Shown one piece after another: positions 34,566 through 42,810 of a stretch of 42,986 nt of DNA (position 1 is its first letter; each line of letters begins with the position of its first letter). The translations under genes and the position numbers were made by a program. This DNA is from Opitutales bacterium (GTDB lineage Bacteria > Verrucomicrobiota > Verrucomicrobiia > Opitutales > Seribacteraceae): the NCBI GenBank assembly GCA_029251885.1, contig JAQXCL010000051.1, positions 1-42,986 of the forward strand, given 5' to 3'. The notes beneath the pieces are model-generated. The model ran no database searches, was not told the origin of the DNA, and worked only from the letters and a program-made list of their open reading frames with translations.

Positions 34566-36098
34566 TCACTTTGATAATTGATCAAGTTTAAGCCTTTGAC
34601 GAGATTGGTTGGCATCCAACCACCATGCGTCACTTGGAATAAGTTGATATCTTTTGAGTCTGGAAACTACTTCTTTTTCTGATTCAAGCCGGCTAACTTG
34701 ACCCAAAATAATTATAAAACCTTGGTTTATTGAACCTAAGCGTAATTCATAATCATTCACTGCAAGAGCAAAACTTTTCTCTAAATTTGGCCAATCTGCT
34801 CGTTGAAATTCAATCATGCCATTTTTTCGTACAATATTTATTACCTTTCCCAAGGTTTCTTTACCGGGAAGAAAGATATATCCCTCAGACATATCGATGA
34901 CAGTTTTAAACACTTTAAGCTTTGGAAAATTTGCCTGTCTTAAAGTTTGATCGATATGCTTGGTAAAATTAGGCGGATTAGTAATATCAACATCAGAACC
35001 TTTAAAGGTTAAAAGGCTTGGGTTGATCGTGATCTGATCTTCCATCTTTTCAATTTCATTCACCAACCTATCCTCTAAAATTAAATTAGCTTTTTCATTA
35101 GCAGCAAATAGAGCAGGTCGCGTCCACTTGTCATCGTTTAATGAATGCACCAATTGATCTGAGACAATGAACTGATCTTTTTTATCTGAACTTAGTTGCG
35201 GAACAGACTCTAATTTCTCCATCCATCCCACATAACCAGTTAAGCTCGCAAAAAAACCGGTGCAAAGAAAAACCATGAGAGTTTTACCTTTTTGTTGAAC
35301 ATTCGATGATCCATTCGATTTGATTGGTGAACCTTGCTTTTCCTCCACTAATTCCTTAGTGCCTTCGATCAATACTTCATCATGGTTAGAAAGCTCCCAT
35401 TCATCCAGAACCCTCTTCTTCCCGTCATCATTTAAAATGATTTCTCGAGTGTCAGCCGATGCGTCAAAAACCTGTAACGCATACTCCATCCATCCGATCA
35501 CCTCCCCCATGGTTATCTTTTCTTTTTGCCAATCCGGATCGAGCCGGCATTTCCGTTCAACTTCCATAGCTTCGTTTTCAGCTAGGAAACCGAGTAAATA
35601 ATTGGCTATCTTTTCATATCGCTCAATGCTTAGAGAGATTGGGATATTATTTTCAACGAAAAGACCTTCTTCCCTTAATCGAATTGAAAATCCGATAACC
35701 AGTTCCCGAAAACTTTCATTTGCGAAGATCGGCTTCTTTTGCCAACTCTCAACAATCGCTCTGTCCTCACCGCACAACAGAGCCTGAGCACGGGCAACCC
35801 GCATATCTTTTTTATTCTCATTTCGAACCTGCCCACTTGGCTCAATAGTGAAAAGCTCAAGTTGTTTTTCTTTAAAAGAACCCCTCTTATTCTTTTCTTC
35901 TAAACAAAGGTTTTCCAGGTCCCAAAAAAATTTAGCGCGACTTCTCTTCCCATCCCTAAAAATCGCCAGGCGAAGAAGTGTCCGCTCCACTAATTCCTGA
36001 GCTAAAGTTTCGTCGCCCAAAAATAATTTGGCAAACCTCAACCCTTCCACGGTGGGTTCATTAAGAAAAACCAAGTCTTTTTCAATCCGTCCAGTCAT
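34566..36098 (-). CDS. Membrane protein with sigma-like N-terminal and anti-sigma-like regions
   Basis: This is a predicted protein of 510 residues. The N-terminal part (about 10-50) reads like the start of an ECF-type sigma factor: LRFAKLFLGDETLAQELVER followed by TLLRLAIF. Around residues 160-210, YLLGFLAENEAMEVERKC and DPDWQKEKITMGEVIGWMEY resemble the N-terminal helices of RskA/FecR-type anti-sigma factors. One membrane helix lies at about 272-291, leaving a C-terminal region of about 215 residues on the far side. The larger frame opens at 36206, but ATG 36098 overlaps the DUF2851 stop as ATGA and is preferred. The sigma and anti-sigma similarity is my impression and weak. Confidence 0.62.
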   Translation of the reverse strand: MTGRIEKDLVFLNEPTVEGLRFAKLFLGDETLAQELVERTLLRLAIFRDGKRSRAKFFWDLENLCLEEKNKRGSFKEKQLELFTIEPSGQVRNENKKDMRVARAQALLCGEDRAIVESWQKKPIFANESFRELVIGFSIRLREEGLFVENNIPISLSIERYEKIANYLLGFLAENEAMEVERKCRLDPDWQKEKITMGEVIGWMEYALQVFDASADTREIILNDDGKKRVLDEWELSNHDEVLIEGTKELVEEKQGSPIKSNGSSNVQQKGKTLMVFLCTGFFASLTGYVGWMEKLESVPQLSSDKKDQFIVSDQLVHSLNDDKWTRPALFAANEKANLILEDRLVNEIEKMEDQITINPSLLTFKGSDVDITNPPNFTKHIDQTLRQANFPKLKVFKTVIDMSEGYIFLPGKETLGKVINIVRKNGMIEFQRADWPNLEKSFALAVNDYELRLGSINQGFIIILGQVSRLESEKEVVSRLKRYQLIPSDAWWLDANQSRQRLKLDQLSK

Positions 36099-37312
36099 TG
36101 AGTTAGAGATTTCTTTACAGAACTGCACGAACCAACTGACAAAGTTTGTATAATGCATTGAACCAATCCATTGGTGAAAGGCTTTTTGCCTGAAGGATTT
36201 GTCCAAGATAGCTTTTTTGCCCAGTCTCTATATTTTTTCGGACAATCTCCTGCTGGCCAAGACATCCAAAGAGAAAAACCATTTTTTCCTCTGGCTGCAC
36301 AAAGTAAAGGCCATGCGGCATCAATCCATAAAGTATTTGCCTTTCCACGCCCAAAAACTTCGCCCAGTAATTGCCTGATCCAAATACCCGACAATTGAGA
36401 AACCTTAGGGCATTCAATTTCACTGCCAGTTTTATCTAGAGCCTGAAAAGCAAAGGTGTCCCAAAGCTTAGATAAATCCTCAATCCATTGCGGACATGTT
36501 CTCCATAACTCAGCATACTGACGTAATCGGGTTAAGGGGTGATTTACTGGACGGAAGCCGCGGAGTTTCCAACCTCCCTGTGATCGATAAATAAGATCGA
36601 TATCAACTTGACCGGACCTCCACAGATCGATCGAAAATTGTTGGGCAATCCTGGCCATTTGCGTCCTATTTCTTCTATAACCAAGGATTTCTAAAAACCA
36701 TTGATGACAAGCCATCTCCCACCCCTGTGTAAGTAAACGTGAGTGAGCAAATCCCTTCTTGGCCATCCATCGGGAACGAGCTCTTTCTCTACGTTCACCC
36801 AAACTGATACCTACTAGATTACCTAATGCAAGATCGGCCAAACTGTCTTGGCCGGACAAACGGGTAAGTGCATGAGCCTCCGCATATTCTTCTATTCCAT
36901 GAAGCAAACTTGGTAACAAGACCAGGCACGGCACTGCCTTACCATTACTGGTCCTTTCTTGATTAGTCACACCCGAAGCCCCTGAAAAGATACAGGCATG
37001 TAAAATTACTTTGTTATAATTTGAATCAAGGTGATGCTTGTGCGACTTCCAACCTTCGGGGAAAAAATGAATTTCTACATCTCCAATAAAGCTTTCCCCA
37101 TCAATGACTAATTTAGCATTATGAAAATCAGGACCCTCCATAGACAGATTCCAGTCACCAGCATAATCCACATATATTTTTTTCCCACAGCTGGTTACTA
37201 ATGAATCCGTAAAAAAATCCTGCTCCGCCCAAATACGCTGAGCAACTGATTCTTCAATTTTAACCGAACCATAATACCCCGGGACCTCCTCAACTAATCG
37301 GTCTTCTGTCAT
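36095..37312 (-). CDS. DUF2851 family protein
   Basis: This 405-residue protein has the DUF2851 hallmarks in the N-terminal third: an invariant-looking GDWNLSMEGPDFHNAKLVID and GDVEIHFFPEGWKSHKHHLD, then NKVILHACIF. The acidic and His residues in GDVEIH and WKSHKHH could be catalytic or metal-binding, but the family has no experimentally assigned function that I know of. The frame extends to 37372 into the upstream NYN gene; ATG 37312 lies 7 bp after that stop and is preferred. It is in an operon with a NYN nuclease-like gene upstream and a sigma/anti-sigma-like gene overlapping downstream. Confidence 0.8.
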   Translation of the reverse strand: MTEDRLVEEVPGYYGSVKIEESVAQRIWAEQDFFTDSLVTSCGKKIYVDYAGDWNLSMEGPDFHNAKLVIDGESFIGDVEIHFFPEGWKSHKHHLDSNYNKVILHACIFSGASGVTNQERTSNGKAVPCLVLLPSLLHGIEEYAEAHALTRLSGQDSLADLALGNLVGISLGERRERARSRWMAKKGFAHSRLLTQGWEMACHQWFLEILGYRRNRTQMARIAQQFSIDLWRSGQVDIDLIYRSQGGWKLRGFRPVNHPLTRLRQYAELWRTCPQWIEDLSKLWDTFAFQALDKTGSEIECPKVSQLSGIWIRQLLGEVFGRGKANTLWIDAAWPLLCAARGKNGFSLWMSWPAGDCPKKYRDWAKKLSWTNPSGKKPFTNGLVQCIIQTLSVGSCSSVKKSLTQ

Positions 37313-37319
37313 TTTTGGA

Positions 37320-37814
37320 TCACTTATCACCTTCGGGAAATTCAATACGATTGTGAAAAGGCTCACGCTCACTCCGCGAACTCGATTGATTGAGGTTTGC
37401 CCGACGACTTACCTGATCAATCGAATGATCCAAACGCTTGACGAATTCCTCCACCCGCATGGCGGATGCCCCATGTGCGTATGCACAGTTTCGAATCAAG
37501 TTATCATTGGTAACCACACAAATTCTTCCCGGATGCTTCGCAGCCATAACCATGCGTTCAATTACCCCGTCCGCCCCCTCACTGGATGAGGAGTAAACAA
37601 CATCAAAGGAGTCAAGGTTTCGGTATTTTTGCAAAGAGCCCCTACCCTCCCGTCCATCGAAGACTACGGTCACTCGGTTTCCATCTGCCACCAAAGGTTC
37701 AAGCATTCTTAACAAACTATCTCTTGCGAGGTTTCGATCACGTGCCAATTCCCTAGCGATGTCAGGCATTGCATGCATGGCATTGTTTGCGTCAATCATC
37801 AGATGTTCTTGCAT
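37320..37814 (-). CDS. NYN-domain protein, YacP-like ribonuclease
   Basis: This 164-residue protein has the YacP/Rae1-type NYN (PIN-like) nuclease fold. It begins MIDANNAMHAMPDIARELA, with the first catalytic-type Asp and an Asn pair. VTVVFDGREGRGS, SSSSEGADGVIERM and ICVVTNDNLIRNCA follow, giving the acidic cluster expected for metal-dependent RNA cleavage. Bacillus Rae1 cleaves mRNA on ribosomes; whether that role applies here is unknown. It is the first gene of a three-gene minus-strand cluster and is divergent from fabD across 90 bp. Confidence 0.82.
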   Translation of the reverse strand: MQEHLMIDANNAMHAMPDIARELARDRNLARDSLLRMLEPLVADGNRVTVVFDGREGRGSLQKYRNLDSFDVVYSSSSEGADGVIERMVMAAKHPGRICVVTNDNLIRNCAYAHGASAMRVEEFVKRLDHSIDQVSRRANLNQSSSRSEREPFHNRIEFPEGDK

Positions 37815-37904
37815 TTCTTTCGCTCTTTAATCAAGGAATGTATCTTCGATTTAGGGAGTTCTTTTCTTTCTCGCAACGCAATACCAAATTAACCCACCCA
37901 ATTT

Positions 37905-38747
37905 ATGAGTCTCGCTTTTTTATTTCCAGGTCAAGGTTCCCAAGTCAAAGGGATGGGTACCGATGTTTTCCATCGCTACCCTGAACTTATCGATCAAGCC
38001 AATCAAGAATTGGGTTATTCCCTAAGTGATCTTTGCCTTGAAGATGCAAATGAACAACTGTCACAAACTCAATTTACCCAACCCGCTCTCTACTTGGTCA
38101 GCTTTTTAGAAGGCAAAGCCAAAATCGACGATGGGCAGATACCCGATATCGCTGCTGGTCATTCCGTTGGAGAATTTGCCGCACTAGCTCTTGCTGGTTG
38201 CGTATCCTTTATGGATGGGCTCCGTATGGTTTCAAAGCGTGGAAATATCATGTCTCAAGTAACCGGAGGAGGTATGGCTGCAGTAATCGGAATGGAAGTC
38301 GAAAAGATTCAAAGCTCACTTGAACAAATCGGTGCAGACCAAGTAGACCTTGCTAATTTCAATTCCCCCGGTCAGGTCGTAATATCTGGACCTGCTGACC
38401 AGATCAAAACCACACTTACTCCACTTAAAGAAGCCGGTGCTCGAATGGTGGTTCCCTTGAAGGTTAGTGGTGCATTTCATTCGCGAATGATGGAAGAACC
38501 AGCACGAGAATTTGGGAAGTTTTTGGAAGGAATTCGTTTTTCATCCCCCAAATTCCCTGTCTACTCAAATGTGGAGGCTGCCCCTTATTCCAATGGAGAT
38601 GCCATCGCTCCCTTATTGGTGCGTCAAATACATAGCTCGGTTAGATGGACTGAGTTAATTACGCAGATGCGAATAGATGGAGCGAATGAATTTCTTGAGT
38701 GTGGCCCAGGAAAAGTCCTGACCAAGCTGCTTAGGCAAATCCCGTAG
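37905..38747 (+). CDS. fabD: Malonyl-CoA:acyl carrier protein transacylase
   Basis: FabD transfers malonate from CoA to acyl carrier protein to start fatty-acid synthesis. The 280-residue sequence has FLFPGQGSQVKGMG (5-18), the nucleophile elbow AGHSVGEFAAL with Ser87, catalytic His192 in VSGAFHSRMM, and NFNSPGQVVISGP. The C-terminal ECGPGKVLTKLLRQI block is typical. It is slightly shorter than E. coli FabD (309 residues). It stands alone here rather than in a fab cluster, converging 10 bp from exbD. No Shine-Dalgarno precedes the ATG. Confidence 0.96.
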   Translation: MSLAFLFPGQGSQVKGMGTDVFHRYPELIDQANQELGYSLSDLCLEDANEQLSQTQFTQPALYLVSFLEGKAKIDDGQIPDIAAGHSVGEFAALALAGCVSFMDGLRMVSKRGNIMSQVTGGGMAAVIGMEVEKIQSSLEQIGADQVDLANFNSPGQVVISGPADQIKTTLTPLKEAGARMVVPLKVSGAFHSRMMEEPAREFGKFLEGIRFSSPKFPVYSNVEAAPYSNGDAIAPLLVRQIHSSVRWTELITQMRIDGANEFLECGPGKVLTKLLRQIP

Positions 38748-38757
38748 GGAAAAAGAA

Positions 38758-39177
38758 TCAGCTTGCCCGGGTATCTAAACTGAGCTTGGTCAAGTTTCTC
38801 TCTTTCAACATATTAACCACATCAATCACCTTTTGATAAGGCAAAGAGCGATCTCCACGTATGTGAATAGTGGGAGCGACCCCCTCCCCTAATGAAATTC
38901 GGTCAAGTCGGTCTTCTAGCTCCTTTTTCCCGATAGGGACTTTTCCCCAAAAGTAAGCGCCTGACTCATCAATCGTGATATATTTGTCCTCCACCGGAGG
39001 CGGAGGTTGTTTGGCAGAGCTAGACTGATCGGGAAGGTTTACCCGATTATATTGCTCGATCACAGGAGTGGTGATCATGAATATGATGAGCAGAGAAAAA
39101 GCGAGATCGATTAACGGGGTAACGTTCAGTTCTGAAATTACTGAAAGCTTGTTTCTTCTTGTAAAACTTCTTGCCAT
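38758..39177 (-). CDS. ExbD/TolR-family biopolymer transport protein
   Basis: This 139-residue protein has a short cytoplasmic start, one membrane helix (about 20-38, LIDLAFSLLIIFMITTPVI) containing the essential proton-relay Asp24, and a periplasmic domain. That domain has ITIDESGAYFWGK and a conserved-looking PTIHIRGDRSLPYQKVIDVV. It partners with the ExbB/TolQ-like protein encoded 42 bp upstream to form a proton-driven motor that energises TonB or Tol proteins. No TonB or TolA gene is visible in the window, so the client system is unknown. Confidence 0.92.
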   Translation of the reverse strand: MARSFTRRNKLSVISELNVTPLIDLAFSLLIIFMITTPVIEQYNRVNLPDQSSSAKQPPPPVEDKYITIDESGAYFWGKVPIGKKELEDRLDRISLGEGVAPTIHIRGDRSLPYQKVIDVVNMLKERNLTKLSLDTRAS

Positions 39178-39219
39178 TTAATTATCCAAAGTTGTCTCGA
39201 ATGCTCGTCGATACTTTCT

Positions 39220-39918
39220 TCAGGCACTCGTCTCCAATTCAATGCGATCAGCAAGGTTACTAGCAAAGTTTTCTAGCTTTGTCATTTCTCCCCGGGTTCG
39301 AGCAGAGAGATTATTATACGCAAACACAATGGGTATGGCTACGCACAGAGCAGTAACGGTTGTCAACAATGCCCCAGACACACCTGGGGCCAGGTGTTCA
39401 ATGGTAGCCCCCCCCGAATCCATCGTACCAAATGCATCCATTACTCCCCATACTGTACCAAGTAATCCAAGAAAAGGGGCACCTGAAACGATCGTTGCCA
39501 ACCAATACATCTTTTCTTCATACCTGTCTTCATATTCGGTAATTGCCCTGCGAATGGCATTTTCAACATAATTCATGCGTACCCTGCCATCTTTAGAACT
39601 TGCCCGAGCGGCTGCCATCGCCCGAGAGCAGACGCGAAGATATGGACTCGACTGGCCGGGGAAATTTGCATCATCGTAATCGACCATATTGGGAAGCTCA
39701 TTAATTTTCTTTTCGTCCCGAGCATTGGCTCGACGAATTCGTTTCAGTTCAGAATTTTTGCTCAGCATGATCGAAATGGCCCAACAATTTAATAAAGCTA
39801 AAACAAATATAACGACTTTACCCGCAAAGTTAGAATCTGCAAAATAGCTAAATAAGTCAGCAGATCCAAGCAAAGGCGCAAAGTTACATCCGTTTAATAA
39901 GTTTCCCATCACATTCAT
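39220..39918 (-). CDS. MotA/TolQ/ExbB-family proton channel protein
   Basis: This 232-residue member of the ExbB/TolQ family has three membrane helices, at about 30-48, 142-165 (SGAPFLGLLGTVWGVMDAF) and 180-200 (SGALLTTVTALCVAIPIVFAY). A large cytoplasmic stretch lies between helices 1 and 2. The GLLGTVWGVM and TALCVAIP motifs line the proton channel in relatives. It should form a pentamer around an ExbD dimer, encoded immediately downstream. An alternative start is Met4. The first helix is preceded by NLLNGCNFAPLLG, a short hydrophobic stretch typical of some Verrucomicrobia and Bacteroidetes ExbB proteins (impression only). Confidence 0.91.
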   Translation of the reverse strand: MNVMGNLLNGCNFAPLLGSADLFSYFADSNFAGKVVIFVLALLNCWAISIMLSKNSELKRIRRANARDEKKINELPNMVDYDDANFPGQSSPYLRVCSRAMAAARASSKDGRVRMNYVENAIRRAITEYEDRYEEKMYWLATIVSGAPFLGLLGTVWGVMDAFGTMDSGGATIEHLAPGVSGALLTTVTALCVAIPIVFAYNNLSARTRGEMTKLENFASNLADRIELETSA

Positions 39919-40061
39919 AATATTTCAAAAATCCAACACCAAACTCCAATTTTAGGCGAAAGGATTAAAAATCAACGAAAAACGCATCTTTTGCACAAAG
40001 TGTGGCAGAGAAATCGATTAAGTTTGCACGATTATCCAAAGCATCTTAGGCAAAATCTCTT

Positions 40062-41174
40062 ATGCAGGTATCTCAAAAAGTTCTAGATGAAATCAATTCA
40101 ACGACATTTTCCCTTTCTTCGAAAAACTCGATCGTCGGTTTGGATGGATTTGTTGATAAAATTGTTGCTCCCGTAGAAAAGAGACACGGTCTGGGAGATA
40201 ACTTTGATCCCGTGCCCACTATTGCAGAAATGGGTGCTAAAATCTCGGCTGCTGCGGGTAAAAGTGCCAACATCGAACTCTATCCAAGGTTCGAAAAATT
40301 GGGAGGCAATGGCCCCATCATGGCAAATGCAATGCTTTCTCTCGGAATGGGAGTTCGTTACATTGGTGCCCTGGGCACCCCCAACATCCATTCTGTCTTT
40401 GAAGAATTCGCAAGAAAAACTAATGCAATTTCTATAAGCGAGCCAGGAATTACCACCGCTATGGAATTCAAGGATGGAAAGGTAATGCTTGGAAATACCC
40501 TAAGCCTCGAAGAAATTGATTACTCCCGAATCATCGGGGCATGTGGAGAGGGCGAATTCATAGATCTGTTATCCAAAGCAGATTTAATATCCATCGTAAA
40601 TTGGACAATGATTCCCAAAATGACTGACTTTCTCGTCGAGTTGGTTGATAAAATTTTGCCCAACCTACCGCCGCGGGATACACGCTCTTTTTTCTTTGAC
40701 TTAGCTGATCCTGCAAAACGTTCGAGCTCTGATATTAAGGAGGTATTAACTGTCATCTCCCGTTTCCAAGCTCATGCTGAGGTAACTTTGGGTCTCAATT
40801 ATAACGAAGGACTTCAAGTGTGTGATGTTCTGGGTTTAAAGAGTGGAGACAAAGACGAAGATTCCCTCAAGAAAATGGCATCTGAAATCCGAAGGGAACT
40901 TGGTATATCCACAATTGTCCTGCATCCCGTTGAATCAGCCGCTTGTGCCACTAAAGATGGTGCCTGGTGGACTACGGGTCCTTTTTGCGATAATCCGAAG
41001 ATAACGACAGGTGCAGGAGATCACTTTAATGCCGGCTTTTGCAGTGCCAGGCTAAGCGGATTTTCCCCTTTAACATCTCTGGCTTTGGCAACTTGCACTT
41101 CTGGGCATTATGTTCGCACCGCCCAAAGCCCATCAACATCACAAGTAATCGAACTTCTTAAACAAAACTCTTAA
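40062..41174 (+). CDS. PfkB-family carbohydrate kinase
   Basis: This 370-residue ribokinase-family sugar or nucleoside kinase has GLDGFVDKIV near the N-terminus (about 26-35) and the GGNGPIMANAMLSLGMGVRYIGALG block (81-105) corresponding to PfkB signature 1. The C-terminal TTGAGDHFNAGF motif has the catalytic base Asp320. The substrate is not evident; NGPIMAN in place of the usual NVA motif marks a particular subfamily. It is preceded by 143 bp without genes, in which I see nothing notable, and is followed 5 bp later by tmk. Confidence 0.88.
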   Translation: MQVSQKVLDEINSTTFSLSSKNSIVGLDGFVDKIVAPVEKRHGLGDNFDPVPTIAEMGAKISAAAGKSANIELYPRFEKLGGNGPIMANAMLSLGMGVRYIGALGTPNIHSVFEEFARKTNAISISEPGITTAMEFKDGKVMLGNTLSLEEIDYSRIIGACGEGEFIDLLSKADLISIVNWTMIPKMTDFLVELVDKILPNLPPRDTRSFFFDLADPAKRSSSDIKEVLTVISRFQAHAEVTLGLNYNEGLQVCDVLGLKSGDKDEDSLKKMASEIRRELGISTIVLHPVESAACATKDGAWWTTGPFCDNPKITTGAGDHFNAGFCSARLSGFSPLTSLALATCTSGHYVRTAQSPSTSQVIELLKQNS

Positions 41175-41179
41175 ACTAT

Positions 41180-41830
41180 ATGAGTCACGAAAAAGGCCTC
41201 CTTATCTCCTTCGAAGGATCAGAAGGGTGTGGTAAATCTACCCAGATTCGCCGTATCGCTGATCGCTTGGAAGAAATTGATCACCGAGACGTAATTGTCA
41301 CCCGAGAACCCGGAGGAACTATTATCGGCGAAGATATTCGACATCTTCTGATGCATGCAGATTCCTCCAAAAGCATTTTACCGGAAACCGAGCTTCTACT
41401 GTTCGCTGCCAGCCGGGCACAACTCGTCCGCGAAATCATTTTTCCTGCCATTGAAAATGGCAAAGTTGTTCTATGCGATCGCTTCCTTGATTCAACTACA
41501 GTTTATCAGGGGGTTGCTAGGCAAATTGCAGATGATCCTGTAACTATGATCAACGAGTTCGCCGTTGGTGAGATTATTCCTGATCTTACCATCGTTATAG
41601 ACATACCACCAGAAGTTGGCTTTGAGAGGATCAAGCACCGTGTATCTGACATGCCCGACCGTATGGAGCAGGAAAATATTGAATTTTATGGAAAAGTCCG
41701 AAAAGGATACCTTCACCTTGCACGCAGCCTGCCCGAGCGCTTCTTTGTGGTTGACGGAAACGGAGATCCTGAGGAAATCGAGTTAGAAATATGGAATGAA
41801 ATTCATGCCCGTTTCTACTCCCAGGAATAA
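41180..41830 (+). CDS. tmk: Thymidylate kinase
   Basis: Tmk phosphorylates dTMP to dTDP for DNA synthesis. The 216-residue protein has the P-loop FEGSEGCGKSTQ (11-22), the dTMP-binding TREPGGT (41-47), DRFLDSTTVYQG and a C-terminal VVDGNGDPEEI block. Its length is normal. It is located 5 bp after the PfkB-family gene and upstream of holB. The tmk-holB order is common in bacteria and supports both calls. Confidence 0.96.
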   Translation: MSHEKGLLISFEGSEGCGKSTQIRRIADRLEEIDHRDVIVTREPGGTIIGEDIRHLLMHADSSKSILPETELLLFAASRAQLVREIIFPAIENGKVVLCDRFLDSTTVYQGVARQIADDPVTMINEFAVGEIIPDLTIVIDIPPEVGFERIKHRVSDMPDRMEQENIEFYGKVRKGYLHLARSLPERFFVVDGNGDPEEIELEIWNEIHARFYSQE

Positions 41831-41869
41831 TTCTTAGTTCACCACTATTTCCCTGCCAATTAGGTAAGT

Positions 41870-42787
41870 ATGCCTAATTCAAATATCGATCCTATCGAGG
41901 CACTTCAGCACCGATTTGCTGAGGATCGATTGCATCATGCTGTCCTTATACTTGGACAGTCAGTTGAACAAAACCAAGACGCAGCCTTAGCTCTGGCTCG
42001 ATGTTTATTATCCCTTGATAATTCGAGATTTGATCATCCCGATCTATTTAATCTGCGCCCAACTGGTAAGGCTCGGATCATAACGGTTGAAAAAACGCGT
42101 GAATTGATTGCCATGCTTAACCGCACATCCAACCAAGGTGGTAATAAAGTTGCAATCATTCACGAAGCAGACCGGATGCGCAAAGAATCTGCCAACGCTT
42201 TTTTAAAAACTTTGGAAGAACCACCATCGGGCACCTACCTACTTCTGCTAAGCACAAAACCCTACTCCTTACTCGCAACTATTCGAAGTCGATGCCTCAT
42301 GGCTCGATTGCCCACAGTAGCTCCCGTTTTAGGTAATGAACAATGGGAAGCATGGAAGTCTAGGTATCAACAATGGATTCTGGCACTATTGGATCGTGAA
42401 AGCCTGAGAAAAGATCGGGTTAGCCCACTTTTTGCCTCGTATGGACTTATAACCTCGTTGCTTGGTCTAATCAAAGAAGAAGCTGATACTTTAGCCAAGA
42501 AAGCTAAAAATGAAGCACCAAATATGGATGACAAAGAAAAGGATGCCTTGGATGCCGGAGTACGCCGGGGTGTTCGTTCTCGGATTCTCAAACAATTAGC
42601 GGAAGCTACCCGTTCCTTTGTCGTTCAGAACGAGAACCGTCAAATTCTTCCTCAACTAGGAATTAAACTTTCAAGGGTTTTAGCTTGTTTGGAAAAAAAT
42701 GTCCGGCTTATGGAGGTAAATTTGAAAGACGAGACGGCTTTGGAGGATTTTTATCTATCATCTCTACGAATATGGACATCCAAATAA
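41870..42787 (+). CDS. holB: DNA polymerase III subunit delta' (HolB)
   Basis: This is the clamp-loader delta' subunit of 305 residues. The RFC-type AAA+ fold is shown by HHAVLILGQSVEQNQDAALALAR at the N-terminus, KVAIIHEADRMRKESANAFLKT, LEEPPSGTYLLLLST and LLATIRSRC. The P-loop position (GQSVEQNQ) is degenerate, as in known delta' proteins that do not bind ATP. The cysteine-rich zinc module usual between the P-loop helix and HPDL is missing (CLLSLDNSRFDHPDLF). The C-terminal domain is divergent. It is 39 bp downstream of tmk. Confidence 0.88.
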   Translation: MPNSNIDPIEALQHRFAEDRLHHAVLILGQSVEQNQDAALALARCLLSLDNSRFDHPDLFNLRPTGKARIITVEKTRELIAMLNRTSNQGGNKVAIIHEADRMRKESANAFLKTLEEPPSGTYLLLLSTKPYSLLATIRSRCLMARLPTVAPVLGNEQWEAWKSRYQQWILALLDRESLRKDRVSPLFASYGLITSLLGLIKEEADTLAKKAKNEAPNMDDKEKDALDAGVRRGVRSRILKQLAEATRSFVVQNENRQILPQLGIKLSRVLACLEKNVRLMEVNLKDETALEDFYLSSLRIWTSK

Positions 42788-42810
42788 GTTATTTTCATAA
42801 ATATTCTTAA

